Shown one piece after another: positions 1 to 5,221 of a stretch of DNA of 5,375 nt (positions are counted from its first letter, which is position 1; the number at the start of each line of letters is the position of its first letter). This stretch comes from JAICJR01 sp036555755. GTDB taxonomy: Bacteria > Actinomycetota > Thermoleophilia > Solirubrobacterales > Thermoleophilaceae. Made by a program: the position numbers and the translations under genes. The stretch is from positions 1 to 5,375 of the forward strand of contig DATBKS010000334.1 of NCBI GenBank assembly GCA_036555755.1, written 5' to 3'. A model generated the notes under the pieces. The model searched no databases and was not told the DNA's origin. It saw only the letters and a list, made by a program, of their open reading frames with translations.

Positions 1-171
1 GCAGATCACTGTGCGGTAGCGGCCGGAGCCGGCGCGGCGGGCGGCCTGGAGCTGGTTGATGTCGCCGTCGGCCCACGCGAGCACCTCGACGTTCGCCTCC
101 TTCGCGAGCAGCTCGAACGGCTCGCGCCGGTAGTCGGTGACCGTGTTCGTGATGAGCGCGGCCGGCTTCAG
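1..171 (-). CDS. Glycosyltransferase, GT-B/GT4-like, N-terminal part (runs off left edge)
   Basis: This is the first 57 codons of a protein that continues beyond base 1. The translation starts LKPAALITNTVTDYRREPFE and continues to a segment ending GRYRTVIC. A short hydrophobic strand (AALIT), then a turn and a TDYRREPFELLA helix, then a second strand (VEVLAW), is the usual opening of the acceptor-side Rossmann domain in GT4-type glycosyltransferases (compare the common 'TN..pPYR..lf..L' pattern). In this frame I find no ATG, GTG or TTG from about base 300 down to codon 30, and starting at codon 30 would delete the first strand. I therefore place the start at CTG (171-169). It overlaps the upstream TGA as CTGA and has GGAGGAGG seven bases upstream. 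It is the fourth gene of the minus-strand operon. The donor-binding domain lies outside the window, so sugar and acceptor are unknown. Gene reality is fairly secure; the family and the CTG start are less so. Confidence 0.68.
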   Translation of the reverse strand, partial: MKPAALITNTVTDYRREPFELLAKEANVEVLAWADGDINQLQAARRAGSGRYRTVIC

Positions 172-1367
172 CGCGGGCCCTCCTCCAGCGCGCGCTCGTA
201 CGCCTTCACGGTGGCGCGGCCGCAGCGTGCCCAGGAGAACTCCTCGGCGGCTGTCTTGCGTGCGGCGGCGGCGAGCTCGGTGAGCTTCGCCTCGTCGGTG
301 AGGAGAGGGGCGATCTTGTCCGCGAGCGCGTCCGGGTCACGCGGCGGCACGAGCAGCATCCCTTCGCCATACGTCGCGATCTCCTCTGGCCCTCCCTCGC
401 CCCGGCAACCGATCGCGGGGAGCCCGCACGCGAGCGCCTCGATGTAGGCGACGCCGAAGGCCTCATCGAGGCTCGGCAGCGCCATCAGGTGGCAGCGGGC
501 GAGCTCGGTGAGCGCCTCGTCCGGCGCGAGCTGGCCGTGCCAATCGATCTTCTCCGCGATGCCGAGCTGGCCCGCTAGGCGCTGGAGCGCGGGCCGCTCG
601 GGGCCGTCGCCGATCACCGACCAGCGGACCTCGGGGACGTGCGCGGCGAGCACCGTGAGCGCGTGCAGCACGTCCACGTGGCGCTTGCGGCCGACGATGT
701 GGCCGAGCGTCGCGATGGTGGGCGCGCCGTGCTTGGCGGGCAGGTCGTTCGGCGCCTCGGCGCCCAGGTGGACGATTCCCATGCGCGCGGCCGAGCCGGT
801 GAGTGACGAGCAGCGGATCAGCGTGTCCCTGCTGTTGCAGAGCACGAAGCTCGAGTGGCGCAGCACGCCGCCCACGCGGGCGCGCGCCTGCGGCGTCGAC
901 ACGAGCGGGCCGAGCACGTCGCCGCCGTGGACGGAGACCGCGAGTGGGAGCTTCTGCTCCTCGGTGAAGCTCAGGGCGGCGCCGGCGGCGGGCAGCGCGT
1001 AGTGGGCGTGCACGAGGTCGAGCGGCCAGTCGCCGTGCAGCTTCGTGAGCGCCTTCGTCAGCGGTCCGCGCGCCCAGCGGTCCCAGGTGGCGTAGCTGCG
1101 CTCGCGCGGCGGGGACACGAAGCGCACGTACTCGACGTCGAGGTCGTCGAGCGTGTCGCGCCGCGGCTGGGTGACCGCGCCGCGCAGCGCGCCTAACAGC
1201 CTGCGCACCGAGCCGAACGACGACGCGGGCGGCACCGGCCGCTCGAGCGCGAGCACGCGCACCTCGGCGCCTGCGTCCCGCGCGGCGAGCGCCTGGCGGT
1301 GCGCCCAGACGCCGAGCACGGGGTCGCGCCGGCGCGGGTAGTACTCGGCCACCACGCAGACCTTCAT
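168..1367 (-). CDS. Glycosyltransferase family 4 (GT-B fold)
   Basis: A full-length 399-residue GT4 enzyme, expected to move a sugar from a nucleotide-sugar donor to a glycan or lipid acceptor in the cytoplasm. The N-terminal domain begins MKVCVVAEYYPRRRDPVLGV, typical of GT4 ('..YPP..gG....'), with HAHYALP at 120-126 and HGGD at 147-150. The donor domain has LGHIVGRKRHVD (221-232), which contributes phosphate-binding basic residues, then VIGDGPE (251-257). The signature EX7E motif is E302 and E310 in DEAFGVAYIEALACGLP. There is no signal peptide or membrane segment. The start is ATG at 1367, where the family consensus begins; an upstream in-frame ATG at 1541 only adds a 58-residue Arg/Gly-rich shadow of the neighbouring gene. 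Its ATG overlaps the upstream stop as ATGA, and its own stop overlaps the next gene as CTGA, so it is a middle gene of the operon. Specificity cannot be assigned. Confidence 0.93.
   Translation of the reverse strand: MKVCVVAEYYPRRRDPVLGVWAHRQALAARDAGAEVRVLALERPVPPASSFGSVRRLLGALRGAVTQPRRDTLDDLDVEYVRFVSPPRERSYATWDRWARGPLTKALTKLHGDWPLDLVHAHYALPAAGAALSFTEEQKLPLAVSVHGGDVLGPLVSTPQARARVGGVLRHSSFVLCNSRDTLIRCSSLTGSAARMGIVHLGAEAPNDLPAKHGAPTIATLGHIVGRKRHVDVLHALTVLAAHVPEVRWSVIGDGPERPALQRLAGQLGIAEKIDWHGQLAPDEALTELARCHLMALPSLDEAFGVAYIEALACGLPAIGCRGEGGPEEIATYGEGMLLVPPRDPDALADKIAPLLTDEAKLTELAAAARKTAAEEFSWARCGRATVKAYERALEEGPR
179..186 (-). promoter_or_regulatory. Strong Shine-Dalgarno site supporting a CTG start
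   Basis: On the minus strand this reads GGAGGAGG, the best match to the anti-Shine-Dalgarno sequence near any junction in the window. It lies inside the last codons of the upstream glycosyltransferase gene (encoding part of LEEGPR). Seven bases separate it from CTG at 171-169, which is ideal spacing. It encodes Glu and Gly codons of the upstream gene, so it could be coincidental, but its placement decides the start of the next gene. Confidence 0.6.
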
Positions 1368-2227
1368 CGATTCACCGTACGGTGCGTGACGAGCGTCTCC
1401 TGCGCCTCCGCCGCGGTCACGAACGGCTTGCCGGTGAGGAACGCCTGGGCCTCCTCGATCGCGTCCTCGTGGCGGTAGGCGGTGGCCACGGGCGCGGTCT
1501 CGTGGCGCACCGGCAGGGCGTCGACCACGCCGAGCTTCCATCCCCGCTCCTGCGCCAGCGCGGCCCAGTGCAGGTCGAGCCCCCAGCCGTAGCGGAGCTC
1601 GGGGAAGGGCGTGAACGCGACCATCGCCTGGCTGGCGAAGGCCGTAACCGGGCCGATCTCCACGAAGCGCGTCTCCCTCACCAGCGAGCCGGCGTGGCGG
1701 CGGGTCACGCGCCAGGCGGCGTGGCTCATCAGCGTCTGCGCGGGCTGTGCGAGCTCGAGGTCGAAGTGCTCGCAGAGGGCGACGAAACGGTCCAGGAAGT
1801 GGGGCGGCAGGTCGACGTCGTCGTCGATCACGAGCGTCCAGTCGAAGCTCTGGGCGCCGGTCGTCTCGAGCAGCCTGTTGAGGTTCTGGAACTTGCCGCC
1901 GCTGAGGCCCGTGGCCACTGTGTTGGCCGCCAGCCCCGGCAGGGCTTCGCCCGTCGACCCGAGCGCGAGGTGCAGCTCGTGCCGCGCGGTCTGCAGCTCG
2001 CCGATGGCGGGCTCGATCTGCGTGCTGTGCGGGCGGTAGACCGAGAGCGCGAGCACCGTGCGGCGCGGCGTGGAGTTCGAAAGCTTGTCGAGCGAGCGCA
2101 TCCGGCGGCGCGCCCGCAGGTCGAGAGCGGCGTCGCCGATCGTGCGCAGCAGCGTGCGCCGCGCGCCCGCGACGTGGCCGGTTTCGCCCGAGAGGAACTC
2201 CTCGGGCTGCGGCGCGACGGCGCTCAT
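1364..2227 (-). CDS. DUF707-like putative glycosyltransferase (GT-A type)
   Basis: A 287-residue soluble protein. The first 45 or so residues are basic and Arg-rich (LRARRRMRSLDKL) without a signal peptide. The core strand VLALSVYRP (58-66) is followed by GKFQNLNRLLE (111-121) and then LVIDDDVDLPP (132-142). The acidic triplet D135-D137 is placed like the metal and nucleotide-sugar binding DXD site of GT-A enzymes. Further on are HFDLELAQPA (154-163), RFVEIGPVTAF (187-197), YGWGLDLHW (213-221) and LGVVDALPVRH (232-242). This order of 'LaQPa..SH', 'FVEI..pv', 'GWGLD' and 'GvvD...v.H' resembles the DUF707 family, which is known mainly from plants and some bacteria and has no firmly settled biochemistry that I can name. 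The start at 2227 gives an ATGA overlap with the GT2 stop. An upstream in-frame start at 2293 would overlap the GT2 gene by about 70 bases and adds only low-complexity sequence. The coding call is strong; the family call rests on motif memory. Confidence 0.85.
   Translation of the reverse strand: MSAVAPQPEEFLSGETGHVAGARRTLLRTIGDAALDLRARRRMRSLDKLSNSTPRRTVLALSVYRPHSTQIEPAIGELQTARHELHLALGSTGEALPGLAANTVATGLSGGKFQNLNRLLETTGAQSFDWTLVIDDDVDLPPHFLDRFVALCEHFDLELAQPAQTLMSHAAWRVTRRHAGSLVRETRFVEIGPVTAFASQAMVAFTPFPELRYGWGLDLHWAALAQERGWKLGVVDALPVRHETAPVATAYRHEDAIEEAQAFLTGKPFVTAAEAQETLVTHRTVNR
1372..1376 (-). promoter_or_regulatory. Shine-Dalgarno-like GGTGA before the GT4 start
   Basis: The minus strand reads GGTGA, four bases, then ATGA. 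GGTGA pairs with the 5' part of the extended anti-Shine-Dalgarno sequence (AGGAGGTGATC complement), and the register corresponds to a normal seven-base spacing for GGAGG. The site lies in the last codons of the preceding gene. It is short, so it may be chance, but the same GGTGA-N4-ATGA arrangement recurs at 5209-5221 on the other strand. Confidence 0.35.
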
Positions 2228-3069
2228 CGCGGGCGCACCGCCTCGATCGTCCGCCCGGCGGAGTGGGCGCCCATGATGAGTCCCTGCGGGCACGCGCGGC
2301 GGAGCGTGTGCCAGCCGCAGCCAGCGAGCGTGGCGAGCTCCTGGCCGAGCGGCGGCTCCACGCCGCGGCGCGTGTCGTATGCGCGCATGTTGCGACCGCG
2401 GAAGTAGGCGCTGCGCATCAGCGATCTGAGTCGTGCGTCGTCCCCCGCTCGGCGGTGCTCAAGCCCCGCGGCCGCCAGGTAAACGACCTTTCCGCCTTCC
2501 GTGCGCAAACGCCGCAGCCACTCCTCCTCGTCGCCGCCGGTGGGGAGGCTCTCGTCGAACTCGCCCACGCGGCTGAGTGCCGAGCGGCGGATGAGCATGT
2601 TCGCGCTCCACACGAGCTCGGCCTCGCGGTCGGTGGGCCCGAGGTCGAGCGTGGTGATCGGCGGATTCTCGCGGCCGCACGACCGCGGCGCCGGGCCGTC
2701 GAAACGTGCGCGGATCGGGCCGCCGAACGCCTCGGCCTCGGGATGGTTGGCAGCGCCCTCCACCATCGCCTCGAGCCAGCCGGGCGGCGCGTAGATGTCG
2801 TCGTCCACGAGCGCGATCAGCGGCGCGGCGGCCGCGCGCGCTCCCTCGTTGCGGCCGGCGTTCGCCCCACGCGAACGGTCGTGGCGGATGTACTTGGCTT
2901 CTGCTCGGCGCACGACGCCGGGGGTTCCGTCGGAGGAGCCGTCGTCCACGACGATCACCTCGAACGGCTCTTGGAACTCCTGCGCGTTGATCGAGTCGAG
3001 CGTTACGGCGAGGTAGTCCGCGCGGTCGTGTGTGGGGACCACGACGGACACCACGGGCTGGGCAGGCAC
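2224..3069 (-). CDS. Glycosyltransferase family 2 (GT-A fold), first gene of leftward operon
   Basis: A 281-residue GT2 enzyme, an inverting transferase expected to use a UDP-, GDP- or dTDP-sugar in the cytoplasm. It opens VVSVVVPTHDRADYLAVTLDS (6-26), the GT2 hallmark strand and helix. Next come VIVVDDGSSDGT (38-49), the nucleotide-binding acidic site, and GANAGRNEGA (68-77). The DXD-like metal site is LIALVDDDIYAPPGW (84-98), with D89-D91. The acceptor and base region is TGGDEEEWLRRLRTEG (177-192), equivalent to the family's 'GEDxdlxxRl' segment, and a helical C-terminus runs to residue 281. There are no membrane segments, so it is unlikely to be a processive synthase. The start is GTG at 3069: a TAA in frame at 3081-3079 rules out anything further upstream, and no Shine-Dalgarno sequence is present, which fits a leaderless message. 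It overlaps the next gene by ATGA. Donor and acceptor are unknown. Confidence 0.94.
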   Translation of the reverse strand: MPAQPVVSVVVPTHDRADYLAVTLDSINAQEFQEPFEVIVVDDGSSDGTPGVVRRAEAKYIRHDRSRGANAGRNEGARAAAAPLIALVDDDIYAPPGWLEAMVEGAANHPEAEAFGGPIRARFDGPAPRSCGRENPPITTLDLGPTDREAELVWSANMLIRRSALSRVGEFDESLPTGGDEEEWLRRLRTEGGKVVYLAAAGLEHRRAGDDARLRSLMRSAYFRGRNMRAYDTRRGVEPPLGQELATLAGCGWHTLRRACPQGLIMGAHSAGRTIEAVRPR

Positions 3070-3081
3070 GCGGGCAGGTTA
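3070..3081 (-). promoter_or_regulatory. Predicted leaderless promoter (-10 TAACCT) for the minus-strand operon
   Basis: On the minus strand, TAACCT (3081-3076) matches the actinobacterial -10 consensus TANNNT. Six bases (GCCCGC) separate it from the GTG at 3069, exactly the gap expected if the G of GTG is the transcription start. No Shine-Dalgarno sequence is found, as expected for a leaderless mRNA. I see no convincing -35 hexamer at 16-18 bases upstream; that region is the start of the opposing gene. The motif carries little information by itself, so this is a prediction. Confidence 0.45.
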
Positions 3082-3092
3082 GCCTGCGCCGC
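3080..3092 (+). promoter_or_regulatory. Predicted leaderless promoter (-10 TAGCCT) for the plus-strand operon
   Basis: TAGCCT (3080-3085) matches TANNNT and is followed by seven bases (GCGCCGC) before the GTG at 3093, which fits transcription starting at or next to that GTG. It shares the TA at 3080-3081 with the -10 of the opposite strand. No Shine-Dalgarno sequence precedes the GTG and no clear -35 is visible. All five A/T bases in the 23-base gap belong to the two -10 hexamers. Confidence 0.45.
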
Positions 3093-4097
3093 GTGGCCGG
3101 GACGGTGGACATCGGGCTGGTCTCGCTCGGCACCACGCCGGGGCTGAGGCACGCGGACGCGGTGCTCGCGGATCAGATCCGCGCGGCGGGCGCTACCTGC
3201 GAGGTGGCGCCGGTGCGGATCGGGGGTGCGGTCGGGGCGCTGCGTCGCAACCCTGCGGCGACGGATTTGGTGGAGTCGCTCGCGGCGCGTCACTCCGCTC
3301 GGCGCCTCGAGGCCCGGGCGCTGATCTTCTCGAGCGTCACGGCCGCGCTCCTTCAGCGCACGCCTGAGGTTCCTTGGGCTGTGAGGTTCGACTCGACGGC
3401 TTCCTTGAACCGCCCGGGTTGGTCCGGCGCGTGGCAGCGGCGGCGCGAGCGCGAGGTGCTCGAGCGCGCCACGCTGCTCTTGCCCTGGGGCGACGAGGCT
3501 GCGCGCGTGGCCTCGGGCGTCGTGGTGCGCGTGCCGGTGGAGGAGATCGAACCGGCGGCGGTGCGCGACATCGACGCGATCGCCTATGGCGGCTACCCGC
3601 GCAAGCGCGGGCTCGACGTGCTGTGCGCAGCCTGGGCGCGCGTGGCGCGGCAGGGCGAGCGGCTCGTGATCGGCGGCGTGGACCGGGCGCGCGGCGTGAA
3701 GTGGCTCGACCGCTGCGGCGTGCCCGAGCCGCCTGGAGTGGAGTGGCATGGGCTCGTGCCGCGGGAGCAGTGGCTGTCGATGGTGGCGCGCTCGCGGGTG
3801 TTCGTGAATGCGTCGCGCCGTGAGGACCACGGGCTCGCGCAGCTCGAGGCGCTGTCGGCCGGCTGCGCCCTGGTGACGGTGCCGTCGCCCGGTCCGTACG
3901 AGGCGCTGCCGATCGCGCGTACCCTCGCGCCTGCGCTCGTGTCCGAGGACCTTGCCGGTGCGCTGCGCGCGGGGCTCGACCTCGAGGACCCGGAGGGATA
4001 CGCCGCCCACGCCCGCGAGATGCTCGGGCCGTTCCGCGCCGGCGTGGTGGAGCGGGTGGTGGCGAGCCAGGTGCTGCCCGCGCTGGGGGTCCGATGA
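3093..4097 (+). CDS. Divergent GT4-like glycosyltransferase (GT-B fold), first gene of rightward operon
   Basis: A 334-residue protein, shorter than most GT4 enzymes (about 350-420). The N-terminal domain starts VDIGLVSLGTTPGLRHADAV (5-24), where the usual glycine-rich loop is replaced by TTPG. RFDST (98-102) and LLLPWGDEAA (128-137) follow. The donor domain begins DAIAYGGYPRKRGLDVLCAAW (161-181), in the place of the usual 'GR...KG.d.ll.A' motif, with basic K171 and R172. The EX7E motif is present: E244 and E252 in REDHGLAQLEALSAGCALVT. No signal peptide or membrane segment is seen. I start it at GTG 3093, just after the predicted -10; GTG at 3105 is an alternative, and the in-frame GTG at 3030 lies inside the opposing gene. 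Its stop overlaps the next gene as ATGA. The GT-B assignment is well supported, the precise family less so, and the substrate is unknown. Confidence 0.88.
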   Translation: MAGTVDIGLVSLGTTPGLRHADAVLADQIRAAGATCEVAPVRIGGAVGALRRNPAATDLVESLAARHSARRLEARALIFSSVTAALLQRTPEVPWAVRFDSTASLNRPGWSGAWQRRREREVLERATLLLPWGDEAARVASGVVVRVPVEEIEPAAVRDIDAIAYGGYPRKRGLDVLCAAWARVARQGERLVIGGVDRARGVKWLDRCGVPEPPGVEWHGLVPREQWLSMVARSRVFVNASRREDHGLAQLEALSAGCALVTVPSPGPYEALPIARTLAPALVSEDLAGALRAGLDLEDPEGYAAHAREMLGPFRAGVVERVVASQVLPALGVR

Positions 4098-5221
4098 GCG
4101 ATCCCCGCGTGGTCGTGCTGCACAACCGCTACCGCGTGCACGGCGGCGAGGAGCGGGCGGTGGAGCTGCACCTCGAGGCGCTGCGGCTGGCGGGTGTCGA
4201 GCACCGCGCGCTGATGCGCGACTCGGCGGAGGTGAGCCGCGCGGCCGCGGCGGCGGCGCTGCTCGGCGGAGGCGACAAGCCGGACGAGGTTGCGGGGGCG
4301 GTCCTCGCGGAGCGGGCGAGCGTCGTGCATGTCCACAACATGCAGCCGCTGTTCGGCCCGCGCGCCCTCGACAGTGCGCGCGAGGCGGGCGCTCGCGTCG
4401 TTCTTCATCTCCACAACTTCCGGTTGTTTTGCGCAATCGGGGTGGCGTTCCGGCGCGGCGAGCCGTGCTTCCGCTGCCACCACGGGCGGACGCTGCCGGG
4501 GTTGGTGCTTAATTGCCGGGGGTCAGTGCCGCAGGCGGCGGTGTACGCGAATGCGCTGCGGCGCCAGCTGCCGCAGGTGCTCGCCGCGGTGGACCGCTTC
4601 GTCGCGCCCAGCCGCTACAGCGTTGGCCAGCTCACGCGACTCGGTGTGCCGGCCGAGCGGATCGAGCCGCTGCCGCACTACCTGCCGGACAAGGAGATCG
4701 CGACCGAGTCGCGCGCCGACGAGGGCTCATTCGCGCTCGTGGCGGGGCGGCTGTCGCCCGAGAAGGGCGTGGAGGTGGCGATCGAGGCGGCCGGCCTGGC
4801 GGGCGTGCCGCTGAAGGTGGTCGGCGACGGGCCGCTCGCGGGCAAGCTTCATGGCCCAGGGGTCGAGCTGCTCGGGCGGATGTCGCCTGACGTGCTTGCG
4901 GCGCTGCGCCGCGAGGCCGCGGTGGTGCTGGTGCCCTCGCGCAGCGACGAGTCGTTCGGGCTCTCGGCTCTTGAGGCGATGGGCGCGGGCGTACCGGTGA
5001 TCGCCACGCGCGCAGGCGCGCTGACGGAGTTGGTGGGCGGCCAGCGCTGCGTGCCCCGCGACGACCCCGCCGCAATGGCCGACCGCCTGCGCGACCTCTG
5101 GCGCGACCCCGCCCGCCGCCGCGGGGAGGGCAACGAGCTGATCGCGCGCGTGCGCGAACGCTTCAGCCGCGAGCGGTTCACCAGGGAGCTGCTCGATCTG
5201 TACGCTCGGGTGACGTCATGA
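4094..5221 (+). CDS. Glycosyltransferase family 4, cysteine-cluster subfamily
   Basis: A 375-residue GT4 enzyme of typical length. It opens RVVVLHNRYRVHGGEERAVE (5-24), matching the 'HN.Y...GGE....' start of a common GT4 subfamily. HVHNMQPLFGP (79-89) and LHLHNFRLFCAIG (104-116) follow. It then has the cysteine-bearing insert FRRGEPCFRCHHG (119-131) and NCRGS (140-144), so C113, C125, C128 and C141 form a set that could bind metal or be structural. The donor domain has VAGRLSPEKGVEVAIEAA (216-233), VVGDGP (242-247), LLGRMSPD (259-266), and the EX7E motif E286/E294 in DESFGLSALEAMGAGVPVI. There is no signal peptide or transmembrane segment. The ATG at 4094 overlaps the previous stop (ATGA), and its own TGA overlaps the LysE-like start the same way. 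Just upstream is only a weak GGGGGT, so translation probably depends on coupling. The sugar donor is unknown. Confidence 0.94.
   Translation: MSDPRVVVLHNRYRVHGGEERAVELHLEALRLAGVEHRALMRDSAEVSRAAAAAALLGGGDKPDEVAGAVLAERASVVHVHNMQPLFGPRALDSAREAGARVVLHLHNFRLFCAIGVAFRRGEPCFRCHHGRTLPGLVLNCRGSVPQAAVYANALRRQLPQVLAAVDRFVAPSRYSVGQLTRLGVPAERIEPLPHYLPDKEIATESRADEGSFALVAGRLSPEKGVEVAIEAAGLAGVPLKVVGDGPLAGKLHGPGVELLGRMSPDVLAALRREAAVVLVPSRSDESFGLSALEAMGAGVPVIATRAGALTELVGGQRCVPRDDPAAMADRLRDLWRDPARRRGEGNELIARVRERFSRERFTRELLDLYARVTS
5209..5213 (+). promoter_or_regulatory. Shine-Dalgarno-like GGTGA before the LysE-like gene
   Basis: GGTGA is followed by CGTC and then ATGA (5218-5221), the same GGTGA-N4-ATGA arrangement seen on the minus strand at 1376-1364. 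It lies within the last codons of the GT4 gene (RVTS). It is a partial match only, and supports ATG 5218 as the start. Confidence 0.35.

Larger units (their letters stand above)
3069..3093. repeat. Inverted repeat spanning the divergent gap
   Basis: The core is GCAGG-TTAG-CCTGC (3074-3087), perfect five-base arms around a four-base centre. If G3088 is bulged, the arms extend by CGCGG (3069-3073) and CCGCG (3089-3093), giving ten paired bases per side. The repeat reaches the first base of each GTG start. It could be an operator for a dimeric regulator, a consequence of the symmetric -10 elements, or chance in GC-rich DNA. If the mRNAs are leaderless it would not be transcribed, so it would act as DNA rather than as an RNA hairpin. 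Confidence 0.4.

Noticed and set aside
1373..1384. Perfect 12-base palindrome CACCGTACGGTG at the end of the DUF707-like gene
   Set aside because: About one perfect 12-base palindrome is expected by chance in a window this size, and it encodes ordinary residues of the C-terminus. I see no paired copy or promoter beside it.
1368..1541. Upstream ATG giving the GT4 gene 58 extra N-terminal residues
   Set aside because: The extension is Arg/Gly/Pro-rich and lies wholly within the neighbouring gene. Family homology begins at MKVCVVAEYYP, and ATG 1367 gives the ATGA overlap seen elsewhere.
2228..2293. Upstream start giving the DUF707-like protein 22 extra residues
   Set aside because: It would overlap the GT2 gene by about 70 bases and adds only basic low-complexity sequence. 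ATG 2227 forms an ATGA overlap.
1382..2407. Long open frame (341 codons) on the plus strand, antisense to the DUF707-like and GT2 genes
   Set aside because: The translation is Arg/Gly/Ala/Val low-complexity with no domain motif and follows the mirrored codon bias of the minus-strand genes. Long antisense frames are expected at this GC content.
3030..3092. In-frame GTG at 3030 as an earlier start of the first plus-strand gene
   Set aside because: It lies inside the opposing GT2 coding sequence, adds an Arg/Gly-rich tail without homology, and has no ribosome site. GTG 3093 fits the predicted leaderless promoter.
2263..3147. Open frame of 294 codons on the plus strand, antisense to the GT2 gene
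   Set aside because: Composition is that of a shadow frame, and it would run across the divergent start region and into the plus-strand gene.
3003..4436. Long open frame (477 codons) on the minus strand, opposite the two plus-strand glycosyltransferases
   Set aside because: It is dominated by Arg, Pro, Ala and His with no recognisable fold. The plus-strand frames carry complete GT4 motifs with EX7E, so this is a shadow.
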